From Oopsacas minuta (taxonomy: Eukaryota > Porifera > Hexactinellida > Lyssacinosida > Leucopsacidae): 32,573 nucleotides of DNA. Below the pieces are notes generated by a model, which was not told where the DNA came from, ran no database searches, and saw only the letters and a program-made list of their open reading frames with translations. The stretch is from contig JAKMXF010000244.1 of assembly GCA_024704765.1 (NCBI GenBank), positions 1 to 32,573 on the forward strand, given 5' to 3'. Position numbers and translations under genes: made by a program. Below, one piece after another: positions 1 to 10,599 of the stretch (positions within the stretch are counted from its first letter, which is position 1; each line of letters starts with the position of its first letter).

Positions 1-186
1 TTACATGTTATCAAACAAATTCACTACTTTCTAGAATCCAACTCTAAATTGACTTGTTTATTCAGTTACGTATACGTATGGTAAGTCTAAAGTTGAATTC
101 CATTTTGTACATTTAGTGGTAATTACGTAATGAAAGTGTATGGAAATCGAAAAAGTCAAATGACAGAGAAGTAAGATTACTTTAGA

Positions 187-351
187 GTCAAAATCGTACG
201 ACAATAATACATTATATGCGGGTCAAAATCCTACGATAATAATACATTATATGCGTGTCAAAATCCTACGCATATATTACATCGTAGGATTTTGACCCGC
301 ACTATGATATGCTTTCAGGATTTTGTATTGGGGGTCAAAATCCTACGCAAC
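187..351. repeat. Short repeat array with an 18 bp-arm hairpin
   Basis: A unit built on GTCAAAATCCTACG, followed in the first copies by AATAATACATTATATGC, occurs head to tail about two and a half times (near 187, 222 and 257), once inverted (283-300) and once more near 333. The third direct copy (253-270) and the inverted copy (283-300) match at 17 of 18 positions around a 12 nt spacer, so they can form a strong hairpin. No ORF covers the array. It may be a decayed mobile-element end or a local satellite seed; function unknown. Confidence 0.75.
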
Positions 352-1992
352 AGGACTAGTCTTTGAGTACATAAATCAGCCTAAATTACATTGGGGCGTT
401 TTCTAGTAAAAGATTCTTATATCTGCTACTAGTTCCAAGTAGTAGAGTAGATTCAGTAAATCAAGTTAGGTTCGTATGACCGGAATTATATAATAACAGG
501 TGTGAATATCGTATAAGTTACACTTCAAAATGTGAATAACAAAATCCCAAGAAATAATATATAATCTGCTATATAGCTAAATAGTTTTCATTATCAAAAT
601 ATATAATATATATACAAGGAAGTAGAGGATAATGATCATTATTGCTCAAGGATTGTGAGTAATGCATATCAGAAATTTGAAATTTGGAAAATTTTGATTA
701 TTTTGTACAGTCATGATGATATAATAATCCCAAGATGAGTTAGCTTAGTCAGAACCATAGTGTTAGGACATTTGTCACATTATCTGTGATTCAATTTTCA
801 AACTTCTATCAGGTATGTTGGCTGAGCAGCGGTTAATAATGTGATTTTTCGAAAATCCCAGAAGATGACAAGGACGTTATAATTTCGTCATGGGTATGAA
901 TTTTCATCCAGGACCTGAACCTCTCCGAGCCAGGCCCAAAATACCGTTGTATCCAAAATCAGCCCTAGGGGTCCTGGAGTTTCTTCAATCAATTCTGGAC
1001 GTACAAACATATGTACATACATAAATAAATATATATAGATTAATTGCGTTTAAATAGTATAGATATAACCACTAATTATACTTTACATAGGCTATTGTGG
1101 TATGGCGAATACTGCTGAATCATTTTGTTGTTTATCTGTTTAGACGCCATTTACTGATTACTTGAGAAGTACATTAAATATAGAATTTGAGCTATAAATT
1201 CACATCATCAAAATGGAAAAATAGAACACTTGTTGAATATAATATATAATAAGAATAAGTAGGATGAGCAAGGAATTTGAGTGAATTTCTTGTGTAGAAA
1301 AATACGAATTACAAACTTGGAAATTACATTAATAAACATGTAGTTGATTTAGAATAATTTGATTTTCAGAAAATCAATAATTTTGAGCGAAAACCTTTCA
1401 AAATTATTTGATTTTCTATCCTTTTATCAACGTACATTCAAATGTATGAATAGCAAGTTGTTTTATTGTTTGAAAAAATTCTGTTTTTAGTAATTGTTTC
1501 CGACGACATCATTAATTCTGCCTAAACTGGTTAACCACAAAAATGGTTCCGTTGAATTCACCAAACCACACTACCGTATTGAAAATATAATTTGTGGTTA
1601 TTTAAAGTATAATTTCCCCAAGAAAGGGAATTACAAACTGGCCTCTTCGTTTCATCTCTTCGCGGTGACCAACATAGCCCTATATTAAGTAGGCCATAGC
1701 CAAGAGTTTGGGAAAATAGAAGCGTTGGCGATACTATATGTTGTATATAGGTTGTTTGGAAATATTTACAATATGCATGGGTGCCAGGTTTTCTTTCGAA
1801 AACATTTCCTTTGGAAGGTGCCTCGCAGAGAGATACTTGGTTTCGGGGATCAACAACAGGGGAGAATATATTTTGTCGTTTATAAACTACGAATAATCGA
1901 ATATTATTTCGTTTAGTAACAAGGTATTCACATTTTCAACATACTTAATCGTAATAAACATACTCTTTGAGAACTAACGAAAATTCAAACAT
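352..1992. other. Gene-free AT-rich stretch
   Basis: No coding region could be supported. Short open frames near 1494-1688 and 1725-1916 have no recognisable motif. Two small structures are visible. One is an 8 bp inverted pair CCAGGACC/GGTCCTGG at 908-915 and 970-977. The other is an AT-rich hairpin at 1369-1416, with an 18 bp stem carrying one bulged base. Confidence 0.5.
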
Positions 1993-3085
1993 TAAATTTA
2001 GCCATTCCATAGCCTACTAAACACAAGGCCTACCTGTAACTCGAAATTTTGGCACCAGGGATGCCGCATTAGCTGAAAGCATTTATAGACATAGTTTCTT
2101 TAATGCAGAAAAATGCATTTTTGGCTGAATTAATGTATTACATTTTTGTAGGACATCAAATTTTACATAAATAAATGGTAAAGAATTTTAGGAATGTGTC
2201 AAAATATGCCTCTGGTAACCATTTATTCAGTAAAATATATCATTCTTTGATGCCTTGTAGAAGGTTAAATATTGCATTTATCAACTCAAGGTGAATAAAT
2301 GAAATGGCCTATAGATCCTTTCATACAAAATGTCAAAATTTGTCATTCAAAAGTTGGCTCGTTGTTGAGTTAAGGTAGAGACCATGGATAGCAATTTTTA
2401 ATGAATATTCAATTATAACTCGAGAATCATTAAAATTATCGTAAAATCAGAACAATCAATGTATACTATTTACCTGACTTCCCATAGCCTTGCAATACCT
2501 TTTGATGTGATATCTCTCACTAATGTGACGATGCCCATATGTAGTTATTATCAAGATTACATAATACTTTTCAATTATTTCATATTAAAAAGTATTACAA
2601 GGTATGGGAAGTCGGGTATAAAAGTATAAATTGGGTAGTATGATTTTACCATAACTTTACCGATTTTTTAGTTATAATGAATATTCATAAAAAATTGTCA
2701 TCCATGGTCTCTACATTAACTCAACAACGAGCCAGCTTTGAGTGACAAATTTTGACATTTTGTATAAAAGGATCTATAGATAATTTCATTTATTCACTTT
2801 GAGTTGATAAATACAAAATTCAACGTCCTACGTGGCATCGAAGAATGGCATATTTTACTAAATAAATGCTTACTAGACACAAATTTTGACGCATTCTTGA
2901 AATTTTCAGCATTTATTGGTGTAAAATTTGATGTTCTACAATTCTGCAAAACATTTATTCAGGCAAAAATGCACTTTTTCTACAATAAAGAAACCATGTA
3001 TATAAATGCTTTCAGCTGATACTTCATCCCTGGTACTTTTACTGCTAGGCCTTATATTTAGTAAGCTATGGCCCTACAAATTTAA
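1993..3085. repeat. Long imperfect palindrome (~0.5 kb arms), foldback-like
   Basis: The left arm (about 1993-2513) reappears reverse-complemented as the right arm (about 2580-3085) around a spacer of only ~65 bp. Matching landmarks include the outer blocks near 2000-2100 and 2990-3080 (AGCTGAAAGCATTTATA in the left arm, its near complement at 3000-3017). They also include ACTCAACAACGAGCC in the right arm near 2718 against its complement near 2362, and GACTTCCCATA near 2475 against its complement near 2600. The arms differ by many substitutions and small indels, so this is not a recent duplication. No transposase frame is present. It resembles a foldback or snap-back MITE; no clear target duplication was found. 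If transcribed it would give long double-stranded RNA. Confidence 0.85.
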
Positions 3086-3507
3086 CCCAATAATACATGA
3101 TACCTACATAAGTGAAACTTAGAAGTCTTGATTGGTGGGGAAGGATGCCCACATAATTTCAACATTAAGATTAAATGTATCTGAGAGATCACTAAAATTC
3201 CAAGGTGGACCCAGGTACATTCTGCGAATTAGCTTCAATCTACCTCCTTGAGGAGAAAGGCAGAGCCCAATATAGCGCTGCACTTGCTAAATGCCCTGGT
3301 CGCCTCCCTATCGACAGTCATACTCCTACCAATTAACACATTATGTTGTGGATATAAAGTCAGTATGCTATATTTCGTCCATAATTTCCTTAAATGGAGA
3401 ATTTTGCATACGCAGTCTTACAAAATTTATGAGAAATATATTAAGATAAACATATCACTAAGCAAAAAGTATGAATACAATCGATAAGTCTATTAGCTAC
3501 ACTATAT
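3086..3507. other. Intergenic, 3' flank of the UGP2-type gene
   Basis: No gene supported. An open frame at 3248-3487 (+) has no recognisable motif. On the minus strand, downstream of the UGP2 stop, I see no AATAAA; CATAAA near 3428-3433 is the nearest weak polyadenylation-like hexamer. No poly(T) tract on the plus strand marks a fresh retrocopy tail. Confidence 0.4.
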
Positions 3508-5001
3508 TCAATGGTCTAATACTCTCAAATTTCCAGAAATGACTTTATTCTCCAATGTGCTTCCCATCGGAATATCAATGCGTTCTCCAGGATTAGCGAT
3601 GATAATAACCGTACCCTTAAGCGTTACATTTTTACCAAACCTTATATCACCTGAAACAGTCAAATGGTCAAGTTCCAGCATTTGGGGAATATCTTCAAAT
3701 CGCTCTAAAAACTCTTTAAGCCTACCAAAATGATTGTAACCAAGTTTTACCAAAGGAACTGATGGAAAACTTCTCAATGGGTTCATATAAATAACACCCG
3801 TACTTGATTCCAGGCAATATAAATCTGAGAGTAAACTCAATAGATCAGAAGTAGTTTTAACGGGCAGAAATCGGGATCTTGGTACATTCAATCCAACAGC
3901 ACCATCAAAGCACTTTATAGCTGCGCCAATAGCATTCTCAAGTTGGATTACCTTTAATCCATTTTCTAAAGTTTTCATATTTACAATTGGTTCCATATGT
4001 AGAGAACCATTGCTAATAAGCCTTTTAATAGCTGACATCCGGACCCATAGATTATTCGTGTTGAATATTTTAAACTTGTGTACAGAAACAAACTCATCGA
4101 CATACTGTTTTGGCACTTGTGCAATTTCCAGAAGGGTCTTAACACCATTATCATAAACAAGTGTACCGCCTTTGACATCAGAACGAGTCTTATCTGTCAC
4201 CTCCATTAAAAATTCGCAAGGTTTGGATCCAAGAGAAGTATTCGATTGGTTGTGCATATAATTCAGAATCTTCAGATCCACGGTCGCCCCAAGGTTGTCG
4301 ATATTCGAAATAAATAGATATTCCTTACCCATTTTAAGAAATTCATCGCATAATCCAGAATTAATATAAGATTGATAAAAATCTCCATGACCTGGAGGAT
4401 ACCATGAAGAAATATCATGATCAGTAATATCCGAAACTAAAGGCAAAAGAGTCTCTTTCTCTAATCTTGGGTACTTACTTTGACAAAAAGTATAAAATAA
4501 TATTCGTGACTTATATCTTTCTTCTATACGCTTGGTTTCTTGATCTGTGTTGAATGAATTCATCAAAACAAGAGGAATATTCGAACCATAGGTAGAATTG
4601 ATATACTGAATCTGCTTTACCACAATATCTAAAAATGTCATATCATTTCGCACGGTAATTAAACTTTTTGGGCCTTCACAACCCATACTAGTTCCCAGAC
4701 CACCGTTGAGTTTCACAACAACGAGCTTGTCCAACAATGGTATAAAAGACTCGCTTTGAACGATAGAAAGAGAGGTATATAATGGTAATTCATCAGAGGG
4801 AATTGGTTTTATTTGGACCCAGTCCCTGGTGAGAGATTGGCTTCTATTCTCCAAATACTGTGTGAACAACTTGAGAAAATGTTTGAAATTTACATTCAGA
4901 GATGGACGTTCTCCTAGAGGTGCCAATTCTTCCAATCTTTGACAATACTGCGTCAATCTCTTTATCGAATCAGATGTGTCATGAGAATCCCCGCGCAGCA
5001 T
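3508..5001 (-). CDS. UGP2: UTP--glucose-1-phosphate uridylyltransferase (UDP-glucose pyrophosphorylase)
   Basis: This cytosolic enzyme makes UDP-glucose and pyrophosphate from UTP and glucose-1-phosphate, supplying glycogen synthesis, glycosylation and glucuronate formation. The 497-residue frame is uninterrupted and equals the usual animal length. Visible motifs in order: nucleotide-binding LNGGLGTSMGCEGPKS at residues 98-113, NSFNTD at 148-153, WYPPGHGD at 200-207, NIDNLGATVD with its metal-binding aspartate at 233-242, VKGGT at 276-280, FNTNNLW at 313-319, and VPRSRFLPVKTTSDL at 373-387 carrying the conserved lysine (K382). The C-terminal ~60 residues fit the left-handed beta-helix used for oligomerisation and end in the animal-type SGNLRVLDH. 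The ATG at 5001 is chosen because an in-frame TAG lies four codons upstream (5014-5016). Animal UGP2 genes usually have many introns; this one has none inside the CDS. An ancient retrocopy or lineage-wide intron loss are both possible. With every checked motif kept, it is probably functional. Confidence 0.97.
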   Translation of the reverse strand: MLRGDSHDTSDSIKRLTQYCQRLEELAPLGERPSLNVNFKHFLKLFTQYLENRSQSLTRDWVQIKPIPSDELPLYTSLSIVQSESFIPLLDKLVVVKLNGGLGTSMGCEGPKSLITVRNDMTFLDIVVKQIQYINSTYGSNIPLVLMNSFNTDQETKRIEERYKSRILFYTFCQSKYPRLEKETLLPLVSDITDHDISSWYPPGHGDFYQSYINSGLCDEFLKMGKEYLFISNIDNLGATVDLKILNYMHNQSNTSLGSKPCEFLMEVTDKTRSDVKGGTLVYDNGVKTLLEIAQVPKQYVDEFVSVHKFKIFNTNNLWVRMSAIKRLISNGSLHMEPIVNMKTLENGLKVIQLENAIGAAIKCFDGAVGLNVPRSRFLPVKTTSDLLSLLSDLYCLESSTGVIYMNPLRSFPSVPLVKLGYNHFGRLKEFLERFEDIPQMLELDHLTVSGDIRFGKNVTLKGTVIIIANPGERIDIPMGSTLENKVISGNLRVLDH

Positions 5002-5012
5002 GGAGCCAAGAT

Positions 5013-5040
5013 ACTAAGAAAATAGGGAAAAGTGGAGAAT
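5013..5040 (-). promoter_or_regulatory. Splice-acceptor-like signal just 5' of the UGP2 start
   Basis: On the minus strand a pyrimidine-rich run (5016-5040) ends in TATTTTCTTAG with the AG at 5015-5014. Twelve nucleotides then lead to the ATG at 5001. This is a textbook 3' splice site placed immediately before a start codon. It could end a 5' UTR intron, or accept a spliced leader if the organism trans-splices. The sequence alone cannot separate these, and a chance match is possible in AT-rich DNA. Confidence 0.5.
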
Positions 5041-6905
5041 ATTATTAACCGTTTTAGGGTGTGACATTGAATTTTAACACAATTTATTGAAGGCATTCAA
5101 GGGAAATATTAAGCCTATGAATATAGGGGTATCTGGGAGTGGGAAAATAATCAAAAAAAGTTGGAGATGTGCCGAATCATATTTGTTAACGTAGGGTTAT
5201 TAGATACATGCACCATAGAGAAATAATATTTAGAAAAAATAATAAATGATCGAGTGAAAAGTTAAAAATCATATGCAAATTATATCTGTAAATTGGATGC
5301 GGTAAATTAAGTTTTTTGCGAAACTATTACTACCTAATTTATGATAGAGCAAATAGAGAATGGAAATAGAACCCAGAGCATTATTTGTGTATGTGGTTTC
5401 CATGAGTTCTGATTTCAATTAGTTTGCATCCCCATGATATACGCATTACGAGGATCGATTAATTAGAATATCTTAGATTTTTGAGGTACAATGTGTATGA
5501 AGCGAAGTAGATAGACTTTCGAATTCGTAAATTAATAAATATCTTTGTTTTTGTTAGGTGGGGGAAATCAAAAGCAAAGTTGGTCTACATCGTTAGGAGG
5601 GAATAGTGTATTTAATAGAATTCTTTAATTAATTCCAAGGTAACGAGATATAATGAATATTGTGAAAATGAAGAATATCACTTCGTAAATATTCAATTAT
5701 GTTAAATCTCCAAACTACCAAGAAATTTATTTACAGCCCAGTAAGTAATAAACTAACAAGTGATAAACCAGGTTTCTTCATGGATTCTCTTAAGATCGTA
5801 ATATTGAAATAGCTTGAACTAAAAGCCGTGCTGATGTCAGATGGTATTAATATCCTAACTATGTCAAGGTTGCCACTTACCAATCACGAATTCATTCAAC
5901 TGAAGATATACTTTTGTACCAAAGAATATACAATTGGTATTGCGGTTCCCTACACGAAACTACTGAAGTATACAGCCGACAGAATATAATCCGATATTCC
6001 ATACACCCCAAGTGACCAGCCAAATACAAGTTTGATTTTGTAGCGATAGCTTGTATTACCAAATTTTACAAATTTGAATTATTCCTGAATATTCTTTTAA
6101 TTTACCACTCAATGTTACGTTAGGGTCATACTTTTAATAGAAACCATTATCATTACCTGTCTCTATTTTGCAATAAACCGTAAAACGGTATGAAGACCAG
6201 CATATGGAAAGTGATCGGTTGGGGTCTAGGGTATTCCCAGTTCAGAAGATTGCCCCAACATCAAGATTCGTCTACCGATTGGGATTGATGGATTTGGCTG
6301 TCACAGGCGAATCATTCTGAGCTATCAAAAATATTACATTTTAGTTGGTTTCAAAGTGCTCGCTCAAGAAGAATTGAATTGGAAGAACTTAACGGACAAT
6401 TCCCACTACTCGATCAGACCAGTAGCAATTCTGGCACTACAGGAAAATGAGCAGAGTATCAAATCTCTAATGGATACCTTAATTAATAAATTAATAATCA
6501 ACAAATATAGTAGCGAATGGTATATAGTTGACTAATGGGTTTGCCAAGGTCGAGATACTCGGTTCATATTTAGATGGAAAATGGTTAAAATTCTTAGCAG
6601 AGCTGGAGAATCCTGTTGCCACTTTTGCGCAGCTATATTCAAATTAATCTATGATCTGGAGATGGCTATCCAATAAATTGGTCAACGAAAAGGAATTTTT
6701 CTATTTTCTTCTAACCAGAGATTCAATATCACACACAAACCAATATCTGAATTGGACGTCGTACCCAGCTCCCGTTTACTTGTTTCCCTCCGAAATTCAG
6801 CATCATAGGAATTTCGATGGTACATCGGGGTATAAAAATAATACCATAAATGTTATTAATTCGGTATACTTCGATATACAAAATCGGAATACCTAGGTAT
6901 AATTA
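5041..6905. other. Gene-free stretch upstream of the UGP2-type gene
   Basis: No ORF of note, no transposon ends recognised and no RNA gene seen. The only larger frame (6651-6896, +) has no recognisable motif. The UGP2 promoter should lie in the right half of 5041-5600 or so, but no core element could be assigned with confidence. Confidence 0.4.
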
Positions 6906-7222
6906 TTAAGTCATACTTCACTAAGTATAATCATTATTCTTTAGAGGTATAGGTATTAGACTTAGACAAGTATAGGTGTTATTTTTGTACTCCTTAATGT
7001 ATAATTGTAAAAAGTATTCACGATCAGAATTATCGTGAGGTATCAAAATCACTTCAAGATAAATCTGCGGCTTGTGAATTATTTCTTACAATTATACCTA
7101 ACCTCAAAAGCACAAAAATAACACCTATATTTGACTAACTATAACTATTATCCAGGTAAACATAATTATTTCTTAAACATACCACTGAAAGTATAATGAT
7201 TATACCTAGTGAAGTATGTTAA
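6906..7222. mobile_element. Small foldback MITE (~320 bp palindrome)
   Basis: Left arm 6906-7027 and right arm about 7075-7222 are inverted copies. CATACTTCACTA near 6912 faces TAGTGAAGTATG near 7208. TATAGGTGTTATTTTTGT near 6971 faces ACAAAAATAACACCTATA near 7112. TATAATTGTAA near 7000 faces its complement near 7088. A smaller hairpin, CACGAT...ATCGTG, sits near the centre at 7020-7038. No coding capacity. The class is unclear; a TTAA-like context sits at both ends but no certain target duplication was found. Confidence 0.75.
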
Positions 7223-7683
7223 CGAAGTCTTGATTTGACACCATGAATTATTACAGATGAAATCACACATTCTCCAGATTTACTAAAATGTAGTTTATTG
7301 GTATTTTCCATGAACAGTTAAATTTGAATAGGAATGATGTGAATAAAAAGGCGATATAAATAAAAAAGGTGATAGTAAAGGATGAATAACAGGTGTCACA
7401 AATCGTAAAAATCAGAGTTCAAATTCATTAGGCAAGCTGTAACACCATGCTCAACTGCTAGGTAAAAAAAGCTATGACTATAACTTAGGATATATAGGTA
7501 AATAATTCGAGTAAATAATTAATGAAAGAAAAGATGTCAAAAGAGCGTACGATCCGCTAGTTCAGATCCCTCGTTCGAAATTCCGTCCGAAATTTGAGTT
7601 TGCACCTTGCAGTGTGGAATGAGTTTGTATAGTCTTGATGGAAATCTTGGTAGAGGACTCCCTTCTGTGTGCCACAGTTTTAG
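7223..7683. other. Gene-free stretch between MITE and hAT remnant
   Basis: No coding or structural feature recognised. It may contain the 3' end of the hAT element described next, but its terminal repeat was not identified. Confidence 0.4.
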
Positions 7684-8900
7684 TCAACGCAATTCATGTC
7701 TCAACGACCGCACACCCATTGCAAATTCTTCTGTTATAACAGTACCTTCGACAGCTGATTCATCCAAAAATCGTGAATGTACTATCATCTGATTCGTTCT
7801 CAAATTGATAGGGATCCTTTTAGAGAAATAACAGCGTTCTCTTTTTTCTCTGTATATCATAAAATGTATCTTGATAAGTAGATGACTAACTATAGTTGAT
7901 AATTTAAGACTACTTTTGTGTGGTGGTATTAATTGTTTCCCCATACGAAAAGCCCTCTCAAGACTAGCAGTAGTTGCCCACATCCCAACTCCATCATCGA
8001 TTTGCTAAATAACTTCCATTGGTGTACTGTTTTGTTCGGTATGCCAATTAAAGGGTTTGTGATATACGAACACCAGTACATTATAGGATCAGCATTGACC
8101 AGTTCTGCACTCCCAAATCCCACCGTCCAGGATTGACCTTGAAGGCGAATAAAATATAACGCCAATTTGAATATTTCAGTGACATCTGCAGAAGATATTT
8201 TCATGCCCTCTCGTTGTCTCCTTGCAAGCAGCATCTTGAGACCATCTTCAGCAATTGTTCTACATTCCTGATTAGAAGAAAGTAGATATCCTCATAACTG
8301 AGATAACAGAAATATGCAGTCACATTAGACATAAACCGGCCTTTTCTGAATTTGTGTCTTCTCTTAGCAAGTTATTTAACCTTGACTCGCATTTACTTTT
8401 GAGAAATTGATCAAATTCTGTAATAGAAGATTGGCGAATAGAGAGTGAAATCGCAACAATAATGTCAATATTCTCCCCGAACTTAATAAAATCGATTTGT
8501 AAGATGTCAAAAGCAATACACACCGGACGAATTACCTCTAATAAGTTACTGACCCCACGCCAAAATTCTGTATCATGGTTCAATTTCTCCCTGAAATTGC
8601 TTTGGCTCATTGTAGCAGTTGAATCCCATAATATTCGTGGTCTCGGCTCATCAGGAGCAAAAATATAGTCATACAGAGTATTAAATATCGCTGATTCATC
8701 ATCGTGGCATAAACTTGGCTCAGAATAAGGGAATAGAAGTGACGCAAAAGTAATACTTCTGCGTGAAGAGCCAAGCCAGGTATCTACTGCAATCTGTGCA
8801 AGTTCCCAAGTTTTAACTGATGTCTCAATCTCTGATTTCACTGTCTGATATAACCAGGGCAAAATCGCATTTCTAAGTCTATGTACAGTTGGTATGGGAC
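7684..8900 (-). pseudogene. hAT-family transposase remnant
   Basis: hAT transposases cut and paste their element through an RNase H-like core and a C-terminal dimerisation (hATC) domain. Three successive minus-strand frames together look like the C-terminal half of such a protein. Frame 8862-8320 has an FWRGVSNLLEVIRPVCIAFD segment matching the family's FW...ll.Pi..a pattern. It continues in frame about 8270-7929 with DPIMYW. It ends in frame 7983-7684 with ASLERAF...GKQLIPPHKSSL, the hATC signature ER.FS...(R/H).sL. At least two frameshifts and a stop (8320-8322) separate these pieces, so no intact enzyme is made. The open reading extends upstream to about 8900; no N-terminal BED zinc finger was seen. 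The family call rests on motif pattern, not a database search. Confidence 0.65.
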
Positions 8901-8984
8901 AATAGTGCGAAATAGTATGAATACATTATTGAAAGAATACGAATTCATACCTTTCCAAGGTTTGATGTATTGTTCCTCTATTGT

Positions 8985-9770
8985 GGCAGTCATTTCTTTT
9001 AGACTTGCAACGCTTATCGTTCTCGTAGGCGATCCTATTCAACTTAACCCTTAGCTTCCATCAATCTCTCGGCCTACTGGGACTGGTCAGGTATTTCTGA
9101 CCCTCCCTTGCTTCCAATGGTAGCATCTATGGGCAACCTTGACTCTAAACCCATAATTAGTAGCTGAGCTGAAAAATTTATTGATGCGTTTTCGCCATTA
9201 TTACGGTAAAATGCTACTTCTGGTAGCAAATCAGTCCATGACTCCTTAGGTATCCTACTGTATAAGGTTTAACACCTAGCTACCTGTTTGACAAAACCAA
9301 TGGATCTTTCTATGAGCCTCTCCGCCTGTGGGTGATAGGGGCGGAGCGGAGCTTCTCAATTCCTAATATCTTGCACATATTTCTGACTTCTGTTCGTTCG
9401 ATATTATGTGCCTGATCCGAAACAAATACTTGGGTACGCCTTGTCTGCGGGCAATCAACCTCGTTTAAACTCCCTGAGCAGTGAAGCCGCCGTCTGATCT
9501 TGTAGAGGCGGAAGTTCAATATACCTCGAAGAAACATCGATAATGCACAGGAAATAACGAATTTTGTTATCGGGCCAAGGTAATGTTGCGATATCCCTCG
9601 CCACCAGTTCCCACGGTCTTATTTGATCTCTCCTGAACTCCTGTAAGGAGACTCTACTCTGGTTTGAAGGCTTAGCTTTATTACACACCAGGCAACCCTG
9701 ACAAAAGGTGCACGCGTCCTTCGCCATTCCCAACCAAAAATTGCTACGCCTTAATCTCTGTAGTATTCTA
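8985..9770 (-). pseudogene. Integrase remnant
   Basis: Frame 9733-9455 starts in the zinc-binding region (CQGCLVCNKAK) and reads into the core: PWELVARDIATLPWP carries the first catalytic aspartate, followed by YFLCIIDVSSRYIELPPL. A shifted frame (9537-9310) holds VFVSDQAHNI with the second aspartate and GIEKLRSAP. A third frame (about 9310-8990) continues with ERSIGFVKQ, then ESWTDLLPEVAFYRNN, then RLPIDATIGS, giving the third catalytic acidic position and the C-terminal tail. Integrases insert the reverse-transcribed DNA. At least two frameshifts break it. Confidence 0.8.
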
Positions 9771-10266
9771 CTTTGACAAAATGGCCCGTGAAATGAACCT
9801 CTTCAGCACTCTATCCCTCACTCCCCTTGGGACCACGATGCGACCCTGGATGTAGGGTATCCCATTCTGTACCCTTAGTTGTTCTGATAGTCCACGGAAT
9901 TAGGCGAAGAGAGCTCTCAGGTATGTATAAGTGCTTAGGGTGTCACTGATCTCCGGGTCTCGTCTCTGTTCAAGTGTCAGGTTCTGCTCTGAAAGGACCT
10001 CTGCTAAGAAAAGTTGTCTTCGAAATACTAGCGTTGCATCTCTCTATCGTACCCAAGGTCGGGAACCCTGCTCAAATAATATGGTAAGCGTATCTCTCTC
10101 CTTGGGCAGTGTTTTATGTGATAACTGATAAGTATACTCCTCCAGTTCCAAGTTTCATTATCCATCGAGCGAAACTTTTCAGTGGGTCCTTCTGATTGAA
10201 CACCTCTTTCAGCAGACAGTGGTCAGTAATTTACTCTGCCTCTCCAATTATCCTCAATTAGGTGCC

Positions 10267-10563
10267 CTACTTCCGGCAAATCGCGACCAATGCCCAGGCT
10301 TTAATTGGCCTGTACAATAATTTTCTTGGGTCTTCTTCAAGACCACGAATAGAAATTGATTGGATGCAGCTGACCAGTGACTTCATCCCTTTTCGATAAC
10401 ACTGCATTAACCGCTTTCGAGCTGGCACCGCTTCAACGCCAAAAATTTTCTTCCAATACGGAAAGGACAACGTTAATGGTTCCCGACTAAGTTTGTGTCG
10501 CAATACATCGAATGCTTTGTCGTATAGATAGGAACACGCATATGCAGTTCTCTTCCTTGCCAA
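10267..10563 (-). pseudogene. RNase H domain remnant
   Basis: An open frame reads AFDVLRHKLSREPL..., then a KKIFGVEAVP segment, then a KGMKSLVSCIQSIS segment, then KAWALVAICRK. This is the layout of the gypsy RT connection and RNase H start (F..LK..L..P.L, F.v..DAS, kP..y.SrsL, E.EaLA.v.a..k). The expected catalytic DAS is not intact (EAVPARKR here), so activity would be lost even without the stops. Confidence 0.7.
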
Positions 10564-10599
10564 CTCATACAGGTGGGGCAGCCAAATGGTCCAGGTTCA

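Noticed and set aside
187-351. Direct repeats considered as a CRISPR array
   Set aside because: Repeats are few, one is inverted, the intervening sequence is itself repeated, and the DNA is eukaryotic.
1494-1916. Two successive small plus-strand frames
   Set aside because: No motif, no splice or promoter context; typical chance openings in this composition.
3086-3507. A retrocopy poly(A) tail for the UGP2-type gene
   Set aside because: No T run on the plus strand below 3508, so no direct evidence of recent retroposition.
7545-7600. GTTCGAAATTCC, like a tRNA T-loop
   Set aside because: No matching A box, acceptor stem or anticodon arm could be built around it.
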